A DNA stretch of 64,000 nucleotides from Streptosporangium amethystogenes (GCF_000721075.1 NZ_JOEQ01000028.1:1-64000); one strand, 5' to 3'. Positions 35,202 to 44,132 are shown, numbered from the stretch's first letter. Numbers and translations are program-made. Notes: generated by a model not told the origin, from the sequence alone.

Positions 35202-35430
35202 ATGGACGACGTGGATCGGAAAATCCTTGCCGAGCTCCAGCGGGACGGGCGCCTGACCCTCACCGACCTGGCCGAGCGCGTGCGCCTCAGCCTCTCGCCC
35301 TGCCACCGCCGCCTGCGCGCCCTGGAGCGCTCCGGCGCGATCAGCGGTTACCACGCCGCCCTGGACGCCCACGCTCTCGGTCTGACCTTCGAGGCCCTGG
35401 TCTTCGTCGCCATGCGCGCCGCCAACCGTG
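35202..35430 (+). pseudogene. Lrp/AsnC regulator, 3'-truncated
   Basis: MDDVDRKILAELQRDGRLTL, then DLAERVRLSLSPCHRRLRAL, is a complete AsnC-type helix-turn-helix. EALVFVAMRAANR begins the RAM ligand domain and then the sequence loses similarity. Only about 75 of the usual 150 residues remain. It faces the broken LysE gene, so a once normal Lrp/LysE divergon has decayed on both sides. Confidence 0.75.
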
Positions 35431-35629
35431 CCACTCCAGGGGCTTGCCCGGTCGGGAGGATCTTCAACAGGTCGCGCAGACCGTATGCTCGGCAATCATG
35501 TAATAAATCTACAATGTAAAGGCGTCGGACCGGTTTTCAAGATCATTAACAGGATGGACTAAAGACCGATCACCTACAAACAGGCCCTGACCTCGGATGA
35601 TTGCGCGGGCTGCTCCCGTGCCTCGGCAG

Positions 35630-36106
35630 GACGGAATGGTCGAAGAACTCGCCACCGTGGCACCGGTAAGTTTCGACGGCACCGACTGGCGAGACGGACT
35701 GCGCGACTACGCCCGAGTGCAGCTGGACACTCTTGCCGCCCACCCGAACCTGGTCCCGCTCGTCCTGTCCCGGCCGGCGACCACCGCGGGGAATCACCGC
35801 ATGATGGAGACACTCCTCCAATCGCTGTGCACGGCCGGTTTCCAGCCGCGGCGGGCCCTGGACATGGTGTACGCCCTCAACGGGCTGATCCTCGTGCACG
35901 CCGCGCTCGGCGTCGGCGTCGGCGACGCGCCCCAGCCACACGGCGAACTCGGTCAGACCAGCCGCCTGGCCGATCTGCCCGCTGAGAGATACCCGCTCCT
36001 CGCCGAAGCCGCCCGCGCCAGTGCGGACCGCGGCCCCGCCGCCCGCTTCGAGTTCGCCCTGGAGGCACTGCTTGCCGGCTTCGTCGGCTCGCGTGGCGAG
36101 TCTTGA
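35630..36106 (+). pseudogene. TetR C-terminal domain without its DNA-binding part
   Basis: The frame encodes DWRDGLRDYARVQLDTLAAH, then LVPLVLSRPATT and ARFEFALEALLAGFVGS, the ligand domain of a TetR protein of the tetracycline-repressor class. No helix-turn-helix precedes it. An AT-rich patch (caatcatgtaataaatctac near 35495) separates it from the Lrp remnant and may be a relic promoter. Confidence 0.65.
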
Positions 36107-36196
36107 CCGCGCTGGTGGGTACCACTTCTGGCCTATCTCCTGTGACAACGGCATGCCGTAGCCCTTACCGATGGGGCCCGTAGGGCTCGCAGGGCC

Positions 36197-37351
36197 TCAG
36201 GACTGGCCGCAGGTCGCGGGGCAGAACGTGACCTCGGGGTAGCGCGAGGATGGCTTGTCCAGGAGGGGCTGCCGCTTGGACTTCAGGTGCTGGTCGAGGA
36301 AGGCTGCCACGTAGGTGCGGGTGAGCTCGGCGGCGCGCGCCGCGGGCAGAACGTTGTAGGCGGGCGTGATACCGAGGGTGCCGGCCATCAGCGGGCCGTC
36401 GGTGAAGGATTGATGTTCCGCGCCCGACAGTACGAGCCAGCGCTTCCACCCGGTCAGCAGCTTCCAGTCGCGCTCCCACGAAGTGTCGCGACCGCCGGGG
36501 ACGTGCTGCGGCGAACCCAGGAACATGAACGGCCGGGAGAATCCGCTCTTGGGGATGCGGGCGTAGGTGGTGCCGTCCATGTCGACGCCGGCGCGCACGC
36601 GGGGGTCCTTCATCATGGTCGCCATGGCGCTGGCCCCGCCGATCGACTGGCCTGCCATCGCGATTTTGGAGTGGTCGATCCTGTCGGAACCATCCCATTT
36701 CGATGGCAGCTGGTCGAGCACGAAGGAGACGTCGGCCGCCCGTCCCGCGACCACCCCCGTGCCGAAGCCCGGGTCGGTGTCGCTGTCGCAGGCGAGGCAT
36801 TCGGTGATCCGCCCGCCGGGGAAGGTCGTGGCGTAGCTCTCGTAGGTGTGGTCGATCCCGGCCACCACGTACCCGCGGCTGGCCAGGTCCTCGGCCAGGG
36901 ACGTGAGAGTGATCATCGGATTGGTGAAGCCGGGGGAGAGCACCACCAGTGGCAGGTTCCGGCCCGCGGGTTCGGCGTCTTTGATGGCGTTGGTGTGCGT
37001 CTTGCTGAGCGTGTCGTTCGGTATGTCCCCGATTCCCAGGCGCCTCAGGGTGAGCTCCGATTCCTTTGGCGTCATGTACGGCGCCCGCTGCCCGTTTCGC
37101 TGCTCGGTCGGATACCACAGGGTGACCTTGAGTTCCCTGGCGTCGACGTCGAGGTTCCAGGGATCGGGGCGGGAGGTGTCTTTCAGATACAGGGCGGTGG
37201 TGCCGACCGGATGGGCGCCGGTGGGGGCGGGCAGGGTGGTGGGGCCGGTCGGTGTGGCCGATGGGGCGGCAAAGCGGGGTGGCGTGGGCGCGGAGCAGGC
37301 GGACGCGGCCAGGACGACCAGTCCCGCGGCGACTGCCAGGATCTGTCTCAT
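36197..37351 (-). CDS. secreted lipoprotein alpha/beta hydrolase (PAF-acetylhydrolase-like)
   Basis: This 384-residue protein has a lipoprotein signal (ILAVAAGLVVLAASAC, lipobox LAASAC) and a hydrolase core: LPLVVLSPGFTNPMITLTSL, IAMAGQSIGGASAMATM (nucleophile Ser in GQSIG), GVDMDGTTY and AEHQSFTDGP. The layout and the DGTT strand resemble plasma PAF-acetylhydrolases and dienelactone-hydrolase-like esterases. It ends with a conserved pair of cysteines. It is the last gene of the GntR/ABC/S41 operon, 12 bases after the protease gene, so two surface hydrolases are made together with an exporter. Confidence 0.85.
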   Translation of the reverse strand: MRQILAVAAGLVVLAASACSAPTPPRFAAPSATPTGPTTLPAPTGAHPVGTTALYLKDTSRPDPWNLDVDARELKVTLWYPTEQRNGQRAPYMTPKESELTLRRLGIGDIPNDTLSKTHTNAIKDAEPAGRNLPLVVLSPGFTNPMITLTSLAEDLASRGYVVAGIDHTYESYATTFPGGRITECLACDSDTDPGFGTGVVAGRAADVSFVLDQLPSKWDGSDRIDHSKIAMAGQSIGGASAMATMMKDPRVRAGVDMDGTTYARIPKSGFSRPFMFLGSPQHVPGGRDTSWERDWKLLTGWKRWLVLSGAEHQSFTDGPLMAGTLGITPAYNVLPAARAAELTRTYVAAFLDQHLKSKRQPLLDKPSSRYPEVTFCPATCGQS

Positions 37352-37363
37352 TGAGAGGTCCCT

Positions 37364-38782
37364 TCACTTGTTCAGCAAGGTCAGGGCCTTGGCCAGCGCG
37401 GGGTCGCGCCCGGCGGCCGCGTCCTTCGGGGTCAGGGGCACGTGGTGGTCGGGCGGCACGCCGATCCGGTCGTTCACCTCGCGCTTGGGCCCGAGGTGGT
37501 GCTTGGCAGGGAAGCTCAGGCTGGTGTTGTTGCCGAGCAGGTACGGCTGCGCCGGGCCGGAGATGACGCCTGCGGTTCTGGTGCCGACCAGCTGGCCGAG
37601 GCGCAGGTCCTTGATCGCGGAACTGAAGTGCTCGCACGCCGAGGCGCAGCTGCGGTCGGTGAGCACGATCAGCGGCAGGTTGAGCAGCTCGACGGTGTCG
37701 TCGGTCCGCGACGTTTCGCACGTGCCGTCCACGGTGCACTGGTAGGCGGTGACTTTGCCGTGGCCGAACGCGCTTACCAGCCGGGTCGCCTCTATGGGGC
37801 TGCCGCCGCCGTTGCCGCGTAGGTCCAGCACGAGGCCGGACAGGGTCCGGCTGGTGAGCAGTCTGGAGATCGCCTTGAAGACCCTGTTCGCGGAGTCGGG
37901 AGCGAACCCGCGCAGCCGTACATAGGCGATGTCGTCGTCCAGCAGCTTCGAGGTCACCACTTGAAGGGCGGCCAGATCCCGCTGGTAGAGGCCGGGCTTG
38001 AGTGTGACCGTCCAGTGGCGGCCGGTGCTCTGCCGCAGGAGCCGTAACCGGACCGGGCGCGCCTCCGGGTACCCCGGGTAGAGGGCGGCGATCGCGGGGG
38101 TGGCCTTCCCGTCGATGAAGGGTGCCGATCTGTTGACCGATTCGATGATGTCGCCCGGGCGTAGCCCGGCCGCTTGCGCCGCGCCGCCCTGCACGGTGGT
38201 GACGAACAGCGGGCCGACGGCGGTGCCGGGGTTGGCGTCCACCTGTGGGCCGTTGACGTTCGCCAGGAAACCGAGGCCGTAGCCGTCGCCGTCGTAGTGG
38301 TCGGGCGGCCGTCTGACGTCGTGCGCCCAGCGGGCGTGGTTGTCGCCGAGGCTGGCCACGATGGCCTCGAGGGTGACGACGGCCAGTTTGTCGCGAAGGT
38401 CGGGGACCTGGTCGGTGGTCTTTCGGTAGGCGGCCTCGAAGGCGGTCCAGTCGGTCTTGTGGTCACCGGTCAGCGCCGGCATGCCCGCTTCGGGTACGTC
38501 GTGACCGTTGCGGTTGAGCTCTTGGGTCAGGGCGGCGAATCCGGCGCTCAGCAGCGAGCGGGCGTCCAGCGTGGTGCCGCTGTAGTAGTTGCCGAGGAGG
38601 CAGAAGTAGGCCTGCTCGATGATGTCGATCGTGGTGGCCGTCTCCGCCCCGGGAGTTTCCCGGGGCGCTGCGCAGACCGTACTGGCTGCCGTGCTCGCCT
38701 GGCTGCGCGGCGGTGTCGGTGCTGTGCAGGCCGCCGCCGCCGCGAGGGCGAGCCCGGCGGCTGCGATCCTGATGATGGTCAT
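37364..38782 (-). CDS. S41 family peptidase lipoprotein with PDZ domain
   Basis: This 472-residue protein begins with a lipoprotein signal (IRIAAAGLALAAAAAC). An N-terminal helical region is followed by a PDZ segment (TTVQGGAAQAAGLRPGDIIE) and a C-terminal-processing-protease domain: LVLDLRGNGGGSPIEATRLV, then LTDRSCASACEHFSSAI with the probable nucleophile Ser, and GTRTAGVISG. It should cleave protein C-termini outside the membrane. Its start overlaps the ABC permease stop by four bases. This coupling with an exporter suggests envelope maintenance or processing of an exported peptide. Confidence 0.88.
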   Translation of the reverse strand: MTIIRIAAAGLALAAAAACTAPTPPRSQASTAASTVCAAPRETPGAETATTIDIIEQAYFCLLGNYYSGTTLDARSLLSAGFAALTQELNRNGHDVPEAGMPALTGDHKTDWTAFEAAYRKTTDQVPDLRDKLAVVTLEAIVASLGDNHARWAHDVRRPPDHYDGDGYGLGFLANVNGPQVDANPGTAVGPLFVTTVQGGAAQAAGLRPGDIIESVNRSAPFIDGKATPAIAALYPGYPEARPVRLRLLRQSTGRHWTVTLKPGLYQRDLAALQVVTSKLLDDDIAYVRLRGFAPDSANRVFKAISRLLTSRTLSGLVLDLRGNGGGSPIEATRLVSAFGHGKVTAYQCTVDGTCETSRTDDTVELLNLPLIVLTDRSCASACEHFSSAIKDLRLGQLVGTRTAGVISGPAQPYLLGNNTSLSFPAKHHLGPKREVNDRIGVPPDHHVPLTPKDAAAGRDPALAKALTLLNK

Positions 38783-39816
38783 GACAGGCGCCTGCGGATC
38801 CACCAGAAGCAGAACCACGACAGGCCGAGGGTGAGCAGGGTGTAGATCCCGGTCTCGATCCACTGGAAGGGCCAGAAGCGTTCCAGGGGCTGGTAGGTCG
38901 CCTGCTGCCGATAGCCGAGCCGGTTGATCTCGACAATGCAGCTGTCCCCGCCGCCCGCCGACGGTGCGCAGGGGCCCGACGTGGTGGAGATCTGGGCGGC
39001 ACCTTCGCTGCCGAGCGTACGTCCGGACGGATCGATCAGGTTGGCGGACAGGACCCAGGCGCCCGCGTGACCGGGAACGGCCGACCTCAGTTGAATATCC
39101 ACATATCCGCCTCGGTCCCGGTTTACACCGATGCCGTTCACGTTCGTCTTGCCGAGCTCGAAGGTCGAGGTGATCGGAGGCACCAGGTGGGGCCGGACCA
39201 GCAGCGGCATGGCGAGCTGGATAGCGGCGAAGACGGCCAGGGTGAGGGCCATGGCGGGCAGCGTGCGGCGCACCAGCATGCCCACGGTCACGCCGAGGAC
39301 GAAGGTGAAGGCCGCATATCCCATCGGGGCGATGCCGCGCGCGCCGAACACCAGGGGAGCCATCAGGGCCAAATTCTCAGCGGCTGATTTGTCCAGAGGA
39401 TCGGACCACCAGGTCACCATGAGGCCGCACAGGCCGGCGACGGCCACGGCGGTCAAACCCATGAGCCCGAGCTTGACCGCCAGCCAGCGGCCGCGGGTGA
39501 TGCTCTGGTTCCACACCATCAGGTGCGTGCCCGCCTCCAGCTCGCGGGTGATCAACGGTGCCCCCCAGAAGAGCCCGGCGAGGACGGGCAGGAGCAACAC
39601 GACGAGAGTCAGGGCCATGAACGAGGTCTCGTGCCCGCCGAAGAAGTGGTCGTAGAAGCGGTCGCAGGTGTTGTCCTGGGTGCAGGCTGCGATCCCGGCG
39701 GAGTAGTCGGAGGCCAAGCCGGGGCCGGTCAGGGCCAGGACGACGGCGAGGGTGACGAGCAGGGCGGCCATCGTCGCGGCCGAGCCGCGGAACTGGCGCC
39801 AGGTCAGCCAGATCAT
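38779..39816 (-). CDS. ABC transporter membrane subunit with large external loop
   Basis: This 345-residue protein opens MIWLTWRQFRGSAATMAALL and has six helices. A long loop after the fifth helix (about 100 residues, containing GPCAPSAGGGDSCIVEI) is predicted outside the membrane and holds a cysteine pair. This is the YtrC/YtrD-like permease type used in GntR-controlled antibiotic-stress exporters. It overlaps both neighbours by four bases. Confidence 0.85.
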   Translation of the reverse strand: MIWLTWRQFRGSAATMAALLVTLAVVLALTGPGLASDYSAGIAACTQDNTCDRFYDHFFGGHETSFMALTLVVLLLPVLAGLFWGAPLITRELEAGTHLMVWNQSITRGRWLAVKLGLMGLTAVAVAGLCGLMVTWWSDPLDKSAAENLALMAPLVFGARGIAPMGYAAFTFVLGVTVGMLVRRTLPAMALTLAVFAAIQLAMPLLVRPHLVPPITSTFELGKTNVNGIGVNRDRGGYVDIQLRSAVPGHAGAWVLSANLIDPSGRTLGSEGAAQISTTSGPCAPSAGGGDSCIVEINRLGYRQQATYQPLERFWPFQWIETGIYTLLTLGLSWFCFWWIRRRLS

Positions 39817-40700
39817 CGCTGCACCTCCAGGGCGACTCGCTGGTCCGTGGTGCGCCTGTCCATGTAGGCCAGGACGAGGTCTTCCAGACCGAGTTGGGTG
39901 ACCGTCCAGGCGGGGTCGTGGATCGGGGCGTCGGTGCGGATCACGTACGTGCTCTGCCGGTCGGTGTGGCGCGCGCAGACCACGTGCTGGTCGGCGGGGA
40001 GCCGGTCGGGATCGCGGCGCGGGCCGGTGAGCCGGTGATGGGTGGCCAGCAGTTGGTCGGCTTCCCCGGTCACCTGGACGCGAGAGTCGACGAGCACGAT
40101 CAGGAAGTCGCACACTCGTTCCAGGTCGGAGACCAGGTGGGAGGAGAGCAGCACGCTGAACTCGTGCTCGACCGTGGCCTCCATCAGCCCCTGCAGGAAC
40201 TCGCGGCGGGCCAGCGGGTCGAGCGAGGCGACCGGTTCGTCCAGGATCAGCAGTTCGGGCCGCTTGGCCAGGCCGAGGGTGAGGGCGAGCTGAGCACGCT
40301 GGCCGCCCGACAGCTTGCCTGCCCGCTGGGCGGGGTCGAGACCGAGTCGTGCGAGGCGGTCCCGCGCCATGGTGGCGTCCCAGCGGGGGTTGAGCCGCGA
40401 TCCCAGCCGCAGGTGATCGGCGACGCTCAGCCCGGTGTAGACGGGGGTGTCCTGGGCGACGAACCCGACCCTGGCCAACTGCGCCGGGCCGCTGGCGGGA
40501 CGGCCGCCCAGCACGGTGATGCCGCCCGCCGTTGGCTCCAGCTGGCCGCTGGCCAGCTTCAGCAGCGTCGTCTTGCCGGCTCCGTTGGGACCCACCAACC
40601 CCACGACGTGGCCCGCTGGGATGTCGAGGGTGCACTCACGCAGCGCCCAGCGCTTGCCGTATTTCCTGCCCAGTCCCTGGGCCTGTAGGACAGTGTTCAC
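39813..40700 (-). CDS. ABC transporter ATPase, YtrB-like
   Basis: This 295-residue ATPase shows Walker A (VGPNGAGKTTLLKLASG), signature (LSGGQRAQLALTL) and Walker B (LLILDEPVASLDPLARREFL). A C-terminal extension of about 75 residues (YVIRTDAPIHDPAWTVTQLG) is typical of bacitracin/YtrB-like ATPases. The GTG start overlaps the GntR gene. Together with the permease it forms an exporter, or remover, of a cell-wall-active compound. Confidence 0.92.
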   Translation of the reverse strand: MNTVLQAQGLGRKYGKRWALRECTLDIPAGHVVGLVGPNGAGKTTLLKLASGQLEPTAGGITVLGGRPASGPAQLARVGFVAQDTPVYTGLSVADHLRLGSRLNPRWDATMARDRLARLGLDPAQRAGKLSGGQRAQLALTLGLAKRPELLILDEPVASLDPLARREFLQGLMEATVEHEFSVLLSSHLVSDLERVCDFLIVLVDSRVQVTGEADQLLATHHRLTGPRRDPDRLPADQHVVCARHTDRQSTYVIRTDAPIHDPAWTVTQLGLEDLVLAYMDRRTTDQRVALEVQR

Positions 40701-41101
40701 GCTGTGTCCTCCTGAGCGGTGGTCCGAAAGGTGGTCATGAAGAGGGCCTCAATGCTTTCGTCGTCGAGGCCGGCTCGGCGGGCGTTGGCCAGCCAGCGTC
40801 GCAGTTCCAGCCGCAGCGGGCCGTGTGCGGCCAGCGAGGCGTTGGTGAGCGTCGCCGTCACGAACGTCCCCACCCCGGGCCGGGCGGCGACCAGTCCTTC
40901 GTGCTCGAGTTCCCGGTAGGCCTTCAGGACGGTGTTGGCGTTGATCGCCAAGTGCGCCACGACCTCCTTGACGGTCGGCATCTGGTCGCCCTCGCGCAGC
41001 ACGCCGAGCCGCAGCGCATGCCGTACTTGCTGGACCAGCTGCAGGTACGGCGAAACACCCGATCTGCCGTCCAGGTGGAGCTCGATCACCAGCTCCTCCA
41101 T
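40697..41101 (-). CDS. GntR family regulator, YtrA type
   Basis: This 134-residue regulator has VSPYLQLVQQVRHALRLGVL, then LPTVKEVVAHLAINANTVLK-like spacing (MPTVKEVVAHLAINANTV), and a short C-terminal helix pair, the YtrA subfamily. Such repressors head ABC-exporter operons and respond to cell-wall antibiotics. It starts five genes that run without a gap larger than 12 bases. An inverted repeat sits just upstream. Confidence 0.9.
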   Translation of the reverse strand: MEELVIELHLDGRSGVSPYLQLVQQVRHALRLGVLREGDQMPTVKEVVAHLAINANTVLKAYRELEHEGLVAARPGVGTFVTATLTNASLAAHGPLRLELRRWLANARRAGLDDESIEALFMTTFRTTAQEDTA

Positions 41102-41105
41102 TTAT

Positions 41106-41117
41106 CTAGCCTGCTAG
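41106..41117. promoter_or_regulatory. YtrA-type operator candidate
   Basis: CTAGC and GCTAG flank two bases, 5-17 bases upstream of the GntR start. The surrounding AT-rich stretch (tttatctagcctgctagtac) is likely the core promoter of the operon. Confidence 0.5.
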
Positions 41118-41133
41118 TACTTTAGAGTCACGG

Positions 41134-41388
41134 ATGTTAAAGGATCATAAGGATCGCTGTACAGGCCTCGCCCGGGGGCGCCCGAAGCACCTCGTCGCTC
41201 CCCGGAACATCCCGCGCGAGGCGCTGGCTGGCCGCGACGCCGACGCCGTGGTCGGCTACGACTTCGCCGACCACGGCGGCTGGCACGCCGACGTCGACGC
41301 GCTGCGCAAGGAGCAGCCGGGCCTGATGGACTTTGCCACCTGGCTTGACCGCGATGGCGCCGCCGCCTTCATGACGGCCCGCGCCTGA
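41134..41388 (+). CDS. short unrecognised protein or fragment
   Basis: An 84-codon frame ends with convincing protein sequence (GRDADAVVGYDFADHGGWHA, then LMDFATWLDRDGAAAFM). The first 25 residues are less convincing and there is no clear ribosome site. It may be the tail of a larger gene whose front was lost. I cannot assign a family. Confidence 0.35.
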   Translation: MLKDHKDRCTGLARGRPKHLVAPRNIPREALAGRDADAVVGYDFADHGGWHADVDALRKEQPGLMDFATWLDRDGAAAFMTARA

Positions 41389-41477
41389 CGGCCGCAGGCC
41401 GCACAACCATGCGGAACCTGGCGTCGCCCCAGCCCTCCGCGTCGCTGATCGTGTCCAGCTGGAGCGGGTGACTGAGA

Positions 41478-42038
41478 TCAGATTTTGAACTTGGCCAGGG
41501 GAGCCGTGCAGAGGGTCTGCTCAGCGCCGAACTCCTCGAACGTGCCGATGGGGCAAAAGCCAAGGCGGGCGGCGAGTTTCAAAGATCGCTTGTTCGCGGT
41601 CTGGGTCACGAGCAGGACCGGCTGGTCGGGGAGTTCGTCAGCCGCCGCGCGCAACGTGGCCGTTGCGGCCTCCAATGCGAACCCCGCGCCCCATGCACTG
41701 CGCCGCAGTACATAGCCCAGTTCCAGTTCCTCGCCATCCTCGGTGACATACCCGGGGCCATCGGTCGATCGGCGGGTGAGCATCAATGTCCCGACAAGCC
41801 GGTTCGTCGTGTTGTCCGCGATGACATAGTTTCCGGGCCTGGATGTCGCGCTGGCGATCGCCGCATCGAAGCGCTGTTCGACGTCACTCCGAGGCTGGGG
41901 ACCGCCGAGGTACGCCTGAACCTCGGGATCGGTATAGAGCTCGATGAATCCTTCACGGTCGGCGTCATGCAACGCTCTGCGAAGCAGGAGCCGTTCCGAA
42001 GGGACCTCCGTGGCGGATAGCGTGCGCAATTGGCTCAT
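41478..42038 (-). CDS. GNAT family N-acetyltransferase (RimJ/RimL-like)
   Basis: This 186-residue protein starts with LRTLSATEVPSERLLLRRAL and contains ELELGYVLRRSAWGAGFALE, the acetyl-CoA-binding loop of RimJ-type enzymes (RRxxWGxGxA), followed by TQTANKRSLKLAARLGFCPI. It would acetylate an amino group on a protein or small molecule. It stands alone, and no operator is evident. Confidence 0.85.
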   Translation of the reverse strand: MSQLRTLSATEVPSERLLLRRALHDADREGFIELYTDPEVQAYLGGPQPRSDVEQRFDAAIASATSRPGNYVIADNTTNRLVGTLMLTRRSTDGPGYVTEDGEELELGYVLRRSAWGAGFALEAATATLRAAADELPDQPVLLVTQTANKRSLKLAARLGFCPIGTFEEFGAEQTLCTAPLAKFKI

Positions 42039-42121
42039 AGGCCCGTGATCATAGAACGCGGGACTCGTTCTGGGCTCATGACGCCCCTTCCCCTTTCCAG
42101 GGGTTCAGACGGATAGGCGGC

Positions 42122-42535
42122 TCAGCTGCGTGCCGCGGCCTCGATCGCCTGCTTCATCTCCCATGCGCCGTGTTCGATGCGAATGCGGATCTCGGTGGCC
42201 TGCGTGTGTGGCAGCACGTTGGTGGTCCAGATCAGTCGGCCCGCTTCGTCGCCCTCCGGGCGAACTTCAAATGAGGCGTGGTGGTGCTCAAGAGGAGGTC
42301 TCGCGCCTTCAACAACGGAATAGGCCAAGCAGCGGGATTCGTCATCGATCGCGACAATCAGCTCGCGGATGACGTGCCCGTCGGGAAAGGTCAGGAACCG
42401 CTGGTCGCCTTCCAGCCGGGTGTCCATGACACGGCCCGGCAGCAGACGCTCGTGCACGGCTCCGACGTCGCGCAGCACATCCCAGATGTGCGCAGGAGAC
42501 GCATCGATGACGATCTCGTGGCGGATGGAGGCCAT
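42122..42535 (-). CDS. SRPBCC/START-like protein
   Basis: This 137-residue protein begins MASIRHEIVIDASPAHIWDV with GxVxxxLPGRV-type continuation (VHERLLPGRVMDTRLEGDQR), the normal START-fold layout. It ends TEIRIRIEHGAWEMKQAIEA. Such proteins bind hydrophobic ligands or act as polyketide cyclase-like enzymes. GAGAGGAG precedes the ATG at 42535. The 281 bases beyond it (42536-42816) hold no gene I can see. Confidence 0.82.
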   Translation of the reverse strand: MASIRHEIVIDASPAHIWDVLRDVGAVHERLLPGRVMDTRLEGDQRFLTFPDGHVIRELIVAIDDESRCLAYSVVEGARPPLEHHHASFEVRPEGDEAGRLIWTTNVLPHTQATEIRIRIEHGAWEMKQAIEAAARS

Positions 42536-42816
42536 AGGTAGAGAACTCCTCTCGAGATGGGGTAGTTCCTCGCCGGCAGGCAGGGAACGCGACCCGTGGC
42601 CGGCATCTTCTTCGGGTGCCCTGGGGCACCACACCTGGCACAGGCTAAAACAGCGGTATCGGTCCTGTGACGGCTATGAACCTGTGCTCGCGTTCGGCTC
42701 TGTCCGGCCTGGGCACACCGACACCGACCACCCGCGATGCTGCGGTGACGGGTGTACCGACGCCAAACTCGCCGATGTCTTTCACGCCTTTGACACGTGT
42801 CATGGGGCGCGTTGTT

Positions 42817-43200
42817 TCATAGCTCGATGTGGGCCTTCATCGGCTGCCAAGGCGGCGAGGCGTCGAACAACAGCATGATCGACACGATCTTGTCGCCGTC
42901 CAGCCGGAATTGCTCGGCCGTGTGCTGAGTGCCGGCCGGCGTCGCGGTGTGCACGTCGTACACGAGCGTGGCCTCCGCTTCGCCGTACAGCTCACTGATC
43001 AGCTCGACGCCGGTCACGATCGACACGAACCCCGGCAAGGTCGCCAGATGGCCCGTCCGATCGTCGGAGGTGACGAACGGGCTCTGGAAGCGGAACGGCT
43101 CTCCCAGGTGCGCCGCCGCCGGGGACACCTCGCCGCGGAAACGGGCCTCGTGATAGCCGCGCACGGTGCGACGGGTCTGTTCCTCAGCTGTCGTGGTCAT
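42817..43200 (-). CDS. SnoaL/NTF2-like protein
   Basis: This 127-residue protein has the cone-shaped NTF2 pattern: RGYHEARFRGEVSPAAAHLG, FVSIVTGVELISELYGEAEA, YDVHTATPAGTQHTAEQFRL, KIVSIMLLFDA. It lacks an obvious catalytic residue set, so it may be an isomerase or a binding protein. Its start overlaps the MarR gene stop by four bases; the regulator and this protein form a two-gene operon. Confidence 0.8.
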   Translation of the reverse strand: MTTTAEEQTRRTVRGYHEARFRGEVSPAAAHLGEPFRFQSPFVTSDDRTGHLATLPGFVSIVTGVELISELYGEAEATLVYDVHTATPAGTQHTAEQFRLDGDKIVSIMLLFDASPPWQPMKAHIEL

Positions 43201-43754
43201 GACTGCTGTCCGATCTGGCGCAGATGGTCGGCGAGACGATGCTGGTTGGCGGCCAGCCGCAGGCACAGGTCGCGCAGAACGACCAGTTCTTCAGGAGTGA
43301 ACCCGTGGAACATCGCCCGCATGGCAAGCTGCGACGGCCTGCGGAACGCCTCCATCCACGCCCGCCCGGCAGGTGTGATCTCGGCCAGAACCGAACGCCG
43401 ATCCTTTGGGTCGGGGGCCCGGCGGACCAGCCCGTCGCGCTCCAGCGTGTCGACCAAGCCGGTGGCGTTGCGGGAGCTGACCCTGGCGGTCCGGGCCAAC
43501 TCGCCGATGCTGATGCCGTGCTCGCTGCTGTTGAGGCGGATCAGCAGGTCGAGCGCGCCCGCGCTGACCCCTCGTCCCTGAGAGCCGTGGGCGCGCATGC
43601 GCTCGACGGCATGGTTGGCGGTGCGGACGGCGGCGCCCGCCTCAAAGCTGAGCAGGTCTTCGTCGCTGTCAGTGAACTGGGTCATCGCGGCCCTGACCCG
43701 AGGATCGTAGAGGAGGCCGTCAGAGTCGCTCTCGTAGATATTTACGTCCTTCAT
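43197..43754 (-). CDS. MarR family regulator
   Basis: This 185-residue MarR protein has SAGALDLLIRLNSSEHGISI, GELARTARVSSRNATGLVDT (recognition helix) and the wing PDPKDRRSVL. The N-terminus is longer than usual (about 40 residues, including FEAGAAVRTANHAVERMRAH). The 7-base inverted repeat directly before the start is its likely operator. It is followed by the SnoaL-like gene it probably controls. Confidence 0.87.
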   Translation of the reverse strand: MKDVNIYESDSDGLLYDPRVRAAMTQFTDSDEDLLSFEAGAAVRTANHAVERMRAHGSQGRGVSAGALDLLIRLNSSEHGISIGELARTARVSSRNATGLVDTLERDGLVRRAPDPKDRRSVLAEITPAGRAWMEAFRRPSQLAMRAMFHGFTPEELVVLRDLCLRLAANQHRLADHLRQIGQQS

Positions 43755-43757
43755 TAT

Positions 43758-43782
43758 GAAGTACAACAATAGTACGTACTTC
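43758..43782. promoter_or_regulatory. MarR operator candidate
   Basis: GAAGTAC (43758-43764) and GTACTTC (43776-43782) flank an 11-base spacer, immediately upstream of the MarR start codon. Confidence 0.6.
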
Positions 43783-43847
43783 CATACTTTGCCAATCCAT
43801 GCCTGATGTGCACGCTCCTGTGGATCGGCAAGAACTGTCCGTCGCGC

Positions 43848-44132
43848 TTACACAGGCCGGACCGTAAGGTGGCGGCCCGCGCCGTGCGGGGGCCACCACC
43901 GTCTACGCCTCCTTCGCGGAGCATGGAACAGGGTCACTCGGGGCCTCAGCCCTAACTCGCGCAGTTGTGCGGGCCGCAACGGCCGCCAGTCACCGGTGTC
44001 GAGCTTGGCCGGCTCCGCCTCGACATCCACGTTGATGACACCGAAGAAGTTGATGTTGTCGCTGTGGCCGGGAGAGATGTGCGACAGGATCTGGTCGCTT
44101 ACCTCCAGGCCTTGTAAGCGCAGCTCCAGCAC
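43848..44132 (-). mobile_element. Tn3-family transposase C-terminal remnant
   Basis: A 94-codon frame reads LEVSDQILSHISPGHSDNIN, then FFGVINVDVEAEPAKLDTGD WRPLRP. This is the kind of C-terminus (SP...HIN..G...D.....RPLR) found in Tn3-family transposases. The first 850 or so residues are missing. The adjoining base composition is mixed, with an AT patch (agaataatattct at 44139-44151). Confidence 0.5.

Noticed and set aside
36165-37739. 524-codon open frame on the minus strand, rich in Arg, His and Pro
   Set aside because: It overlaps the lipoprotein hydrolase and S41 genes in another frame. Those have signal peptides and catalytic motifs; this frame has none.
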